Assembly (NCBI GenBank): GCA_963556495.2
Contig: OY747706.1
Span: 58,833,630-58,897,629 of the forward strand
Length of the DNA stretch: 64,000 nt
DNA from: Valencia hispanica
Lineage: Eukaryota; Chordata; Actinopteri; Cyprinodontiformes; Valenciidae
Reading direction: 5' to 3'
Below the pieces are notes generated by a model that was not told the origin of the DNA, made no database searches, and worked only from the letters and a program-made list of their open reading frames with translations. Numbering within the stretch: position 1 is the stretch's first letter; each line of letters opens with the position of its first letter. Shown piece after piece: positions 22,715 through 32,081 of the stretch. Position numbers and translations under genes: made by a program.

Positions 22715-23645
22715 ACTACTGGATCAGACCCAATGACAGGGAAAATTTTCTTAAGGAAAGCTGTGGGTAAGATATCAAGACAGCAAGAGGAGGAGCTTAA
22801 TTTGTTAATGATTTCTTCTAGGTTCTTTTGGTTTAATTCATGAAATTCTGACATTTTTTCTACATTGGTGTTATTTGGGTATAACATTGGTGGTCGGTTT
22901 GGTGCTGCGTTACAGACCGACCGTCTAATTGCTAGAATCTTTTCAGTGAAAAAGTTGGCAAATTCATTGGAGGCCCTGGTAGAGTTTAGTTCAGGTGCTA
23001 CTGTCACTGGAGGATTAGTTAGTCTTTCCACTGTTGCAAACAGAGTCCGTGCATTATTAATGTTTCTGTTAATTATTTTAGAAAAGAAAGATTCCCTAGC
23101 TTCTTTTAACGTTAACTGATATCTGTTCAGTCTCTCTTTGTAGAACTCACAGTGAACCTGAAGTAGAGTTTTCCACCATTTTCTCTCGACTCGTCGACAC
23201 TCCCTTTTTCCACTACGTACCAGTGGATCGCTTGTCCACGGAGACTTCTTTCTACTTTAGTTGGAGCAATAGAATCAATGATGTCTGAGATTTTCATGAG
23301 GAAATTATCAACCAGCTTGTTTACTGAGTTGGAGTTGGGAGATGAGGGCGATGTGGTGGAAGGGTAAATACTTTTAAATGTTTCAACAGAACTGTCCCAG
23401 AGAAAACGCTTTTTTACAGTTATCTCACTGTGGCTAGACATTTTAGCAGAGATGGTACAGAGATGGTAAATACAGTAATGGTAAGATAATGCAATATCAA
23501 TTACCAAGATGTCAGATATAGTTAAACCTTTGCTGATAATTAAGTCCAGAGTGTGTCCTTTATTGTGTGTTGGTTGTTTGACATGCTGGGTCAGGCCGAA
23601 GTTGTGAAGAGTGTCACTTAATGTTTTTGCTAGTCTATCCTGGGT
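22715..23645 (-). pseudogene. L2 endonuclease end and linker to RT (minus-strand copy)
   Basis: From 23640 downward the frame gives the end of the endonuclease (DRLAKTLSDTLHNFGLTQ, then HNKGHTLDLIIS) and the linker with SDHYCIYF-like sequence. ERLTNPPVTVAPELNSTRAS and NEFANFFTEKILAIRRSV follow, then the pre-RT segment ILPTAFLKKIFPVIGSD. It provides the uninterrupted reference that proves the Tc1 junction in the outer L2. Confidence 0.8.
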
Positions 23646-24556
23646 ATCCAGATAGCATCATTGTCAGCAAGAACTATCTGTCAACGTTTAAATGAAATGA
23701 AACACTATGGCAGGAGACCCAGGAGGACCCCACTGCTGACACAGAGACAAAAAAGTAAGACTACAGTTTGCCAAAATGTACTTGAGTAAGCCAAAATCCT
23801 TCAGGGAAAATTTGTTGTGGACAGATAAGACCGAGATAGAGCTTTTTGGTGAGGCACATCAGTCTACTGTTTACCGAAAACGTAATGAGGCCTAAAAAGA
23901 AAAGAACACAGTAGCTACAGTAGCTCTGGCACTGGGTGTCTTGACAGTGTGCAAGGCATCATGAAATCTGAGGATTACCAAAGTATTTTGGGTCGCACTG
24001 TAGGGCCCAGTGTCAGAAAGCTGGTGTTAGCATCCGATATCTTGGGTCTTCCAGCAGGACAGTGACCCCAAACATACTTCAAAGGGCACCCAGAAATGGA
24101 TGGCAAGAAAGTGCTGAAGAGTTCTGAAGTGGCCAGCAATGAGCCCAGATCTAAATCCTATTTAACATCTGTGGAGAGATCTTAAAATTGCTGTTGGGAA
24201 AAGGCGCCCTTCCAATATTAGAGACCTAGAGCACTTTGCAAAGGAAGAATGGTCCAAAATTCCGGGTGAGAGGTGTAAGAAGCTTATTGATGGTTATAGG
24301 AAGCGATTAATTTCAGTTATTTTTTCCAAAGGCTGTGCAACCAAATATTAAGTTAAGGGTGCCAATAATTTTGTCCAGCCCATTTTTGAAGTTCTGTGTG
24401 ACATTATGTCAAATTTGTTTTTTTTTCCTCCTGGTGTTGTTTTGTTCCAATACACACAAAGAAAATAAACAAGTGTCAATGCAATACTTTTCTGTGAGAA
24501 ATACTTGATTTTCTGGAAAAATTTCAGGGGTGCCAACAATTTTGGCCATGACTGTA

Positions 24557-25934
24557 ACTAATCCTTCACTGACAGTTGCCCGTGAACTAAATTCTACCAG
24601 GGCCTCCAATGAATTTGCCAAGTTTTTCACTGAAAAGATTCTAACAATTAGACGGTCGGTCTGTAACGCAGCACCAAACCGACCACCAATGTTATACCCA
24701 AATAACACCAAACACCAAACAGGTACTTCTTTGTTTTAATAGGAAACTTTTCAAAAGAACGAACATAAATCACAAGTGGGGTGCCCCAGGGGTCCATCCT
24801 GAGTCTCTTATTTAATATCTACATGCTTGTACTAGCCGAGATTATAACAACCAATAAGATTAACTACCATAACTATGCGGATGATACTCAGCTCTACATT
24901 ATGACGTTACCAGGTGACTTTAAACCCGTCCAAACACTAAGTAAATGCATCGAGCAAAACAACGGATGGATGTGCCATAACTTTCTCCAGCTGAACAGAA
25001 ACAAAATAGAAGTAATTACTATTGGACCTAAAGAGGAAGATGCTAGAAAATACCAATCAGGCCCACAATTTAGGTGTAGTAATGGACTCAGACCTGAACC
25101 TCCAAGGTCACATAAAGGCAATAACAAGGTCAGCCCTCTATCACCTGAAGAACATTTCAGGATTAAAGGACTAATGTCGCAACAGGACCTCCTAAAACTC
25201 ATCCATGCGATTATCAAAAGTCGAATTGATTACTGCAACAGCTTTCTCACAGGTCTGCCTAAAAAGTCAATCAGACAGCTGCAGATGATCCAGAACGCTG
25301 CTGCTCGTGTTCCTCACTAGAACCAGGAAATGTAGAGCACATCACCCCAGTTCTAAAGTCCTTACACTGGCTCCCTGTAGCTCAGAGAATAGACTTCTAA
25401 ATACTTTTTCTAGTTTATAAATCATTGAATGGCTTAGCACCAAAGTATGTTGGAGACCTGCTGTCACCGTACCAACCACCGAGACCACTCAGGTCCTCCA
25501 ACTCTAGCCTACTAAACATCCCTAGACTCAGAACCAAACATGGAGAAGCAGCTTTCAGTTTCTATGCTCCGCTTATCCTGAACAGACTTCCTGACGAGTG
25601 CAGAGCTGCTGAAACTCTGAACTGCATTAAATCGAGACTAAAAACCATCTGTTTAGAATTGCATTCGAGTAAATGATTGATGTCATATGTATGAAATGTT
25701 TTCATGCTCTCTTGCTATATTGATCTTTCTCTTGTTTTATTGTGTATCATGTGTTATTGTGCATCATGTGTAATGTGTTTCATACTAACTTGCTACTTTT
25801 ACTTTTCATTTCCAATGTTATATTCCATGTTTGTTTGTTTTGATTTGTTTTTAATCACCGAATCATGTAAAGCACCTTGAATTACCCTGTTGTTGAAAGT
25901 GTGCTATACAAATAAAAAAGCCTTGCCTTGCCTT
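24557..25934 (+). pseudogene. Outer L2: linker, reverse transcriptase and 3' end
   Basis: This begins TNPSLTVARELNSTRASNEF. A deletion near 24715 joins the linker (MLYPNNT) to the middle of the RT. RT blocks follow: [23 protein letters not shown] (24875-24900), [19 protein letters not shown] and [20 protein letters not shown]. The 3' UTR ends in the TTGCC tail at 25934. Frameshifts near 25045 and 25310 and the linker deletion make it inactive. Confidence 0.85.
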
Positions 25935-26022
25935 ACTAAACTCAAAGCACCTGCACAGGTTTTCCCAGGTTTCATTAAATTGTTTCACTTTGGTTCAATT
26001 GTGTCAGGTTCAATATGGAGAA

Positions 26023-26851
26023 TTGGCATGGGCTGGTATGAGATTCTGATGGTATGATAACCGTAGGCAAAAATATCACGGTTTCATGGCATTATGATTA
26101 AAGCTCTAAAATGTGTATTTTGAATGTCTGTCTTATTTTTTTTAAAAGGAAAAAAACTTTTTACCAAGGCAGATATGGTAACTAACTAGCATACTAAGAT
26201 AAATCATCATTAGCATGCTAGTTACCATACTATCTGCCTCCGTGAAAAAAAGAAGTTACTAAAGGATAGAGATGAAGAAAAGATAACATAAGGTAGTTAC
26301 CATATCTGCCAAGGTAACGAGCTCATTTCACTAATGTCAGACGCTAATACGCTTGTTCATTTCAAGACAGCATTAACTTTACCTTGAATTTAGCATACAA
26401 CGATGGGTGGTGCTCCCGAACATGCGCTATCATATTCGATGCATTGCCTCCTCGAGCTGCCACTGTTCTCGAGCACGTTTTGCACGTCGGGTGACCTTCT
26501 TCTTCCAAGCCGTGAACGTCTGGCTTTTTACGGTAGCCGAAGTATACCCAAACATCCGCTTAGAGACGGTGGAAAAAGTTCTGTCATCACACGGCCTGCA
26601 GCGCTGGCCGTTTGTCACTCTCAACAAACGCAGGTGTGCGGGGGGAGGGGGTGGGGGGGGGATTGGCGCTTTACGCTGCAGCTTCATGACAGATCTTTAC
26701 TTTCTCCCTGACGAGACGTCATATAAAAAAAAACAACAACAAAAAAACTCTTATATCGCCGGGACGGTATGACAGAAAATTTGAGTGGTTTTGAAACCTT
26801 GACTTTTTCATACCACGGTATACCTTGAAGCCGGTTACCGGCCCATGCCTA
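26023..26851 (-). mobile_element. Short hAT element with relic BED zinc finger (copy 1)
   Basis: The 829-bp element runs from TTGGCATGGGCTGGTATG to its inverted counterpart ending CCGGCCCATGCCTA. Flanks ATGGAGAA (26015-26022) and ATGGGGAA (26852-26859) are an 8-bp duplication with one mismatch. On the minus strand at about 26560-26410 it encodes a BED-type zinc finger: FGYRKKPDVHGL, then CKTC, then GNASNMIAHVREHHPSL, giving the C-x2-C ... H-x4-H pattern typical of ZBED/hAT transposase N-termini. The rest of the transposase is absent. A near-identical element lies at 48743-49570. Confidence 0.8.
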
Positions 26852-26859
26852 ATGGGGAA

Positions 26860-27262
26860 GACTGCAGACTTGACACCTGGCCAGAAGACCATCATTGATC
26901 CCATCCATAGGATGGGTAAGCCACTAAAGTTCATAGCTAAAGATGTTGGTAAACTCTGCTTTCTTAAATCCAAGGTCACTGCATCAGTCTACCAGAATGT
27001 TTTATAGGACTTCATGATTCCTTCTGCTGAGGATCTGTATGGAGATGCAGATTTAATCTTCCAGTCAACAGTCATAGGGCAAGAGACGGGGGTACACCAT
27101 AGACAGGTTGCAAGTCCATCGCAGCAAATAAACAACTAAATACTTGAAATCGTTTAAGTTGTGGGCCCTGAATCTATAATCTATGGAAGCTTAACTTTTT
27201 GAATGGAATTATGGAAATAAACTTTTCCATGATATTCACATTTTTTGGAAAGGGTCTGTATA
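26860..27262 (+). pseudogene. Internally deleted Tc1-like element
   Basis: The frame MGKTADLTPGQKTIIDPIHR (26851-26910) is the Tc1 helix-turn-helix. It is fused by deletion to a central transposase block (VYQNVL, then a stop, then DFMIPSAEDLYGDADLIF) ending near 27060. A V-SINE-like scrap (GACAGGTTGCAAGTCCATCG, about 27101-27120) interrupts it. The 3' region, with GTTGTGGGCCCTGAATCTAT, and the TTTTTGGAAAGGGTC inverted repeat follow to 27262. The 3' region recurs at 36986-37110. Confidence 0.65.
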
Positions 27263-28081
27263 TACCTTATTGATATTGTGACCAAGACAATACAATGACT
27301 CCATATATCCTCCTGTAATCTTCCACAATAAAAGTATTTTTTTAAAAGGGGTGCAACGTAGTTTGTCCAAGTAGCATTGCCGTAGTGTGTGCCGTAGTTA
27401 TCGGCAAGTGCAGTGCCCCCAAGCAGATCTGGTACCTACACCGGTTCAGCATAAAGATATAATAGGACTGTTCTAGGGAATCTACATTGGATGATAATCA
27501 TCATGGGCCAAGAAATCTCTAAAAACTCCCCCATCCAGATTATTATTATAATGAAAAATTCTAATTAGTTTTCTTGTTTGTTCATGCAAATTGTGAGAGG
27601 GGACATGACCCTAATTTATTTGCAGGTAACGATGTTTGATTTGGGTATCTGTATATGACTATAACCTCGAGCTTCTGAAAGTAGGCCTGAAACGTTTGGC
27701 CCACGTGAAAAAGTTTTCCGGCAATTCAACCAAACACTAAAAAAAGTGTATGCATATGATGGATATCTACATGATGAAAGTAATAAAAAAACACACATTT
27801 GTCTCTCACTTTATTCCGACATTTCACAAATAAAAATATAAAATTTATTGATCTAAAAAAAAAAAGTTTAGTCTGACTTTGTGTGATAGTAAAGAGGAGT
27901 GTATGTAAATATCTGGTTTCATAGATCTATTTTTTTTAAACATTTTCCTTTTTCTTTCACTACTCCAATATGAGCAACTTTCTGTTGTTCTGTCACATAA
28001 AGTCTTAACACATTAAAGTGTGAATACTTTTGTTATTAACTATATGACTTCTAGTCCATCTGGACCAGGTTCTAGTCCTAC
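27263..28081. other. Intron sequence upstream of repeats, unassigned
   Basis: A/T-rich, with short poly-A runs near 27857 and no convincing gene. It adjoins the exon 3 donor at 28081. Confidence 0.4.
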
Positions 28082-28272
28082 CTGAAGGCAGGAAGAGGGT
28101 TGCAGTAAGTCCATCCTCTGTGATCGGGATCCTTCGGACACCAGGCGCCATGTACCAGCGCTCCACCTCCACACCGGCCAGTGGCACCTGATCCCCAAAT
28201 CCCTCTGTCAGATGACTCCTGTAAACAGAGATTGTGACCACCATAGGGGCCTGGACGTTCTTTTTCCTCATC
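28082..28272 (-). CDS. ACOT/BAAT-family gene, exon 3
   Basis: This minus-strand exon encodes MRKKNVQAPMVVTISVYRSH, GDQVPLAGVEVERWYMAPGV and RRIPITEDGLTATLFLPSG. These are the second half of the N-terminal beta-sandwich (thio-ester-hydrolase/BAAT N domain) with the family signature ERWYMAPGV. The acceptor CCCACAG precedes 28272, whose G completes the Arg codon begun in exon 2. The donor CAG|GTAGGA follows 28082. The sequence is fully open and conserved in style, unlike the decayed repeats around it, so this looks like a functional gene. In this family the N domain packs on the hydrolase and shapes the acyl-chain pocket. Confidence 0.9.
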
Positions 28273-28351
28273 CTGTGGGTAAAGGGAGAGTCAGCTATGA
28301 TATTGGTAGTGATATCTGAATGGACAGGCAGCAGTTACATGACGAACCAAC

Positions 28352-28445
28352 CTGAGCCCTGGTTTGCTGCCTGGAACTGGCTTGAGGCTCCATAATAAAC
28401 CCATGGCTTCAACCCCTGTGTATGTCCCACCCACGCTGCAATCTT
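28352..28445 (-). CDS. ACOT/BAAT-family gene, exon 2
   Basis: This 94-base minus-strand exon encodes EDCSVGGTYTGVEAMGLLWS and LKPVPGSKPGLR, matching the family's GGTY-x-G-x-EPMGLLWS-x-P-VPGS block. The acceptor is TTTTCAGTTTCAG before 28445 and the donor CTCAG|GTTGGT after 28352. It is too short to stand out as an open frame and was found by translating between exons 1 and 3. The small introns (96 and 79 bases) are typical of compact fish genes. Confidence 0.85.
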
Positions 28446-28541
28446 CTGAAACTGAAAAGGATGACAAAAAAGTGAAACACTGTCAGCCTCTCGTTACAAG
28501 GCGGTGTAGATTTTTTTATGTCTGGAGTAAGAACCACAGAC

Positions 28542-28737
28542 CGTTTACAGCCCCAGTGGCATCAGAAGTGTAGTGGGCGAAGGCATGCCAGCTGTGGCCG
28601 TCTTCACACTGATGGAGGCTGTGGATGGTCAAGAGGGAACTAGGGAGGAAGTTCTGGACCAGCACAACAAACTTCTCATCCACAAGTCCTCTGGAAGGCT
28701 GGACCGACAGTGTCACACAATCCTGCTTCTCCTCCAT
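28542..28737 (-). CDS. ACOT/BAAT-family gene, exon 1 (N-terminus)
   Basis: The first visible coding exon reads MEEKQDCVTLSVQPSRGLVD, EKFVVLVQNFLPSSLLTIHS, LHQCEDGHSWHAFAHYTS and DATGAVN. PSRGLVDEKF and LHSLHQCEDG-type sequence open the N-terminal domain of acyl-CoA thioesterases. The ATG at 28737 is taken as the start because family proteins begin only a few residues before PSRGLVD. The donor is AACG|GTCTGT at 28542. An acceptor-like ACCAG lies 6 bases before the ATG, so a 5' non-coding exon further right is possible. No mitochondrial or peroxisomal N-terminal signal is evident. Confidence 0.88.
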
Positions 28738-28814
28738 CTTAAACTGGTAACCCCAGGATTGAAAACAGATGCTGTAACATTATGAATACACTGGATTCAT
28801 TTGGATTTTTATCT

Positions 28815-30590
28815 ATTCAATTCAATTCAGTTTATTTATATAGCGCCAATTCACAGATGTCATCTCAAGGCAAGAAGTCATTTCAATACATTTATACAAA
28901 CATTCCAATCAGTTAAAAAGTTTCCTATTTAAGAAATCCCAGCAGATTGCGTCAGTCATTGGCGTGAGGTTGGGCAGACTTTCCAACCACAGCAATCCTT
29001 CAGCAATCCCTCATACTGAGCAAGCATGTAGCGACGGTGGAGAGGAAAAACTCCCCTTTAACAGGAAGAAACCTCCAACAGAACCAGGCTCAGTAGGAGC
29101 GGCCATCTGCCACGACCGTCTGGGGGTTTGAGAAGACAGAGCAGAGACACAGAAGGAACAGAAGATCTGATATAAGAGAACTTTCTATGTTACAGAAAGT
29201 AAAAAGTTGATAACAGGACACAGTGGATGTTCAGTTACTGGGGACATCATCCCAGTCGATGCCCCCCGTCCAACAGGGCATTGTAGCCAAGCAGGATACC
29301 AGACCAGGTATATCTTCTATGGAGAGAAAAACACTGAGAGAAAACAAAGTTAACAGTCGAAATAACAGAATGTACTGTAATACAACTGGAGAGTCGTAGG
29401 AGAAAAGGAAGTAGCAGAGTGAAGAAAATTGGTAAGTCTGTCCTCCAGCAGTCTAAGCCTATAGCAGCAGTCTAAGCCTATAGCAGCATAACTACAGAGA
29501 TAGCTCAGGATGACCTAAGCCACTCTAACTATAAGCTTTATCAAAAAGGAAAGTTTTAAGCCTGGCCTTAAAAGTAAACAGAGTGTCTGCCTCACGGACT
29601 AAAGCTGGGAGCTGGTTCCACAGGAGAGGAGCCTGATAACTAAAAGATCTGCCTCCCATTCTACTTTTAGAAATCCTAGGAACTACAAGTAAACCTGCAG
29701 TCTGAGAGCGAAGTGCTCTGTTAGGAACATATGAAACAATTAGATCTCTGATGTATGATGGAGCTTGATTATTAAGGGCTTTGTATGTAAGAAGAAGGAT
29801 CTTAAATTCTATTCTGGATTTAACAGGGAGCCAATGAAGGGAAGCTAAAACAAGAGAAATGTGATCTGTCTTTTTAATATTCATCAGAACTCTTGCTGCC
29901 GCATTTTGGATCAACTGAAGGCTTTTAATGGCATTTTGTGGACTACCTGATAGTAAAGAATTACAGTAGTCCAGCCTTGAGGTAACAAATGCATGGACTA
30001 GTTTCTCAGCATCACTCCTGGACAGGATGTTTCTAATTTTAGCAATATTCCCGGAGGTGAAAGAAAGAAATCCTCGAAACCTGTTTAATATGGGATTTAA
30101 ATGTCAAGTCTCGGTCAAAAATAACGCCGAGGTTCTTCACGTTATTACTGGGGGCCAATTTAATGCCATCCAGATGAAGTGATTGACTAATCAGTTTCTG
30201 TTTAAAAATGTGTGGTCCAAAGACAGAAACTTCTGTCTTGTCAGAATTTAAAAGCAAAAAGTTTAGATTCATCCATGTTTTTATGTCTTCCAGACATGCC
30301 TGTAATCTACCTAACTGACTGGGTTCATCAGGATTTATGGATAAATATAGTTGTGTATCATCTGCATAGCTGTGGAGATGTATCCTATGCTGTCTAATGA
30401 TTCTACTAATTGGAAGCATATATATGGTGAACAGAATTGGTCCAAGCACAGAACCCTGTGTAACTCCACAAGTAACCCTTGAGAGTGAAGAAGATTTATC
30501 ATTTAGATGAACAAACTGGAATCTATCAGACAAATATGATTTAAACCAGCCTAGTGTTACTTCCTTCTCAACTTCCCCACGGTGGGAATA
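28815..30590 (-). pseudogene. L2 family B, minus strand, RT C-terminal half and 3' UTR
   Basis: The 3' tail (TTCAATTCAATTCAGTTTAT) starts at 28815 and a long 3' UTR runs to about 29520. The RT follows upward: RALRSQTAGLLVVPRISKSR (29725-29660), LHWLPVKSRIEFKILLLTYK, and the catalytic [10 protein letters not shown] (about 30370-30345) in the frame that starts near 30533 with RFQFVHLNDKSSSLSRVTCG. One frameshift near 29920-30040 separates the two parts. The element is 5' truncated at about 30590. It lies about 80 bases upstream of the ACOT start codon, so it may have displaced the original promoter. Confidence 0.88.
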
Positions 30591-31480
30591 TAAAGAACAT
30601 TACTATTTCATTTCCTGTTGCCATTTTTTTCTATTATATAGTAAATTCTTAGTATATTTCAAATGATCCAACCTTAATCAAGTTAAGCAGTTATTTTATT
30701 CTAACCTCACATGTACAAACAAGATTCCACCCTGTCTTCACTCTAGTAGAACTATGTACTTTTAGCAGCAATAATATAAAGTAGTCCTTTGGTGCTTTTC
30801 TCTCATTATAATGAAGGAATCTTTGGATCAGTGGCACCACTGCTTGTTTAGGGACCTATGAAATCCATTTCATTATTTTCCAAATTCCACTTTTTCCATT
30901 TTTATTTTTCTGAATTACACTTTTTCCATTCTAAACATATATATTAACCCAAAAATGTGTGTAACTTTGAAATGAATGAAAACAATTCAACAAATCAGTA
31001 GCCAATGAGACCCACATTTACTTTTATTTAAGTTTTACAAATTTAACAGTCCTGTGATTCAACAGAACATTGAAGGTGTTTAAAAGTATTTCACCATATT
31101 TTTCTAAAGAACTCAAACATTAAGTCCAAAACAGAGAATTTTATGTTTTCACATTTCCTAAAAGACAATCTCACTTTTAAAAATCATTTAGAATTGAACT
31201 AAGCACCTAAGAAACCTGCAAACAGAAACAGTAAACCCTTGAGCATACTTCCATAATGATCAGGGGAATCATTTATTACAGCTCACATACGCACAGAACA
31301 GGGTCTGAAAATGGCGCAAGTCACTTTCTATGCAAACTTTGGGATTAATAGAACAAAACCATGAAGGAAAAATATGCACAACTTTAAGCAAACTCTGACC
31401 TTTGCTTACATAAACTGGGAGCACAGCCAGTGAGATGGCAACATGGTGAATTTAAGCCACATTTTTAGATTTGTAGATCC
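30591..31480. other. A/T-rich sequence, nothing recognised
   Basis: No coding sequence, clear repeat or regulatory structure was recognised here. Confidence 0.4.
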
Positions 31481-32065
31481 TCGCACACACACGCACGTCT
31501 TGCTATCCTTGTGTTGACATTGTATTGACTTCCATGGATTTTACTATGCCTAACCCAGACACTTTCCCTAAACCTAACCATTACTGATACATGCCTAACC
31601 CTAACCTTAACCTAAACCTAATTCACACCATACCTCTAAACCTAACTAGTAGAGTTTAATAGCTAGTTAAACATTGTGGGGACCAGGCAAAATGTCCTCA
31701 CAACTACAAATGTCCACACAAGGATGGTGGGCTGTCAAAGGTTGGTCCTCACAAGTATAGCTATACATGTACACACACACACGCACGTCTTGCTATCCTT
31801 GTGTTGACATTGTATTGACTTCCATTGATTTTACTATGCCTAACCCAGACACTTTCCCTAAACCTAACCATTACTGATACATGCCTAACCCTAACCTTAA
31901 CCTAAACCTCATTCACACCATACCTCTAAACCTAACTAGTAGAGTTTAATAGCTAGTTAAACATTGTGGGGACCAGGCAAAATGTCCTCACAACTACAAA
32001 TGTCCACAACTACAAATGTCCACACAAAGGTTGGTCCTCACAAGTATAGCTATACATGTACACAC
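31481..32065 (+). repeat. About 290-bp unit in direct tandem duplication with telomere-like core
   Basis: The unit starts with a CA-rich tract and CGTCTTGCTATCCTTGTG, passes through a degenerate CCTAACCCTAACC core and ends GGTCCTCACAAGTATAGC. It occurs at about 31481-31770 and again at about 31771-32065. The two copies are nearly identical, differing by an 'ACAACTACAAATGTCC' duplication and loss of the GATGGTGGGCTGTCAA stretch. I recall similar CA/CCCTAA-type dispersed repeats from fish genomes but do not know their mechanism. Confidence 0.85.
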
Positions 32066-32081
32066 ATGTTGCTAACTATTT

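Larger units (their letters stand above)
18146..23645 (-). mobile_element. L2-clade LINE inserted in the Tc1, minus strand
   Basis: The 3' tail with GCAAGGCAAGGCAA starts at 18146 and the 5'-truncated end lies near 23645, where the sequence returns to the Tc1 transposase. Its own sequence is 18146-19810 and about 22715-23645; a 2.9-kb insert separates them. The protein resumes from ILPTAFLKKIFPVIGSD before the insert to IVNLSLLSG after it. No target duplication is evident, which is usual for L2. Confidence 0.85.
12253..24554 (+). mobile_element. Tc1-like transposon spread over 12.3 kb by later insertions
   Basis: The left inverted repeat (12253-12278) matches the reverse complement of the right end (24529-24554) at 24 of 26 positions, both built on CATGGCCAAAAT. 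Target TA is duplicated at 12251-12252 and 24555-24556. The transposon's own sequence is 12253-12278, 17526-18145 and about 23646-24554 (about 1.55 kb, a normal Tc1 size). The transposase part near 23670-23760 reads ARTICQRLNEMKHYGRRPRR and then TPLLTQRQK across stop-laden sequence; the DDE region follows to about 24300. It is dead. Confidence 0.85.
9575..25934 (+). mobile_element. Outer L2-clade LINE of the first nested stack
   Basis: The pieces belonging to one plus-strand L2 are: ORF1 (about 9575-9930), the esterase/endonuclease part (10311-12250), and the linker, RT and 3' end (24557-25934). The critical join is at the Tc1 insertion: VEKL before 12252 continues in frame with TNPSLTVARELNSTRASNEF after 24556, matching the uninterrupted minus-strand copy at 22715-23645. 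The 3' end has the same UTR and TTGCC tail as copy 1. All coding parts carry stops or frameshifts. Confidence 0.85.
2193..28081 (-). other. Giant TE-filled intron of the ACOT/BAAT-family gene (25.9 kb)
   Basis: Exon 3 ends with ...CCTTCAG|GTAGGA at 28082 and exon 4 starts at 2192. Codon phase matches (phase 1 on both sides) and the encoded protein reads straight through LFLPSG-PGPFPG, the expected family sequence. The other introns of the gene are only 96 and 79 bases. Nearly all recognisable sequence in this intron is transposon-derived. The intron is inferred from genomic sequence only. A rearrangement that brought two paralogues' exons into this arrangement is not excluded. Confidence 0.7.

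Noticed and set aside
31481..32065. Interstitial telomere or CRISPR-like array
   Set aside because: Only two long units with a short degenerate CCCTAA core; not an array of short spaced repeats, and the genome is a vertebrate one.
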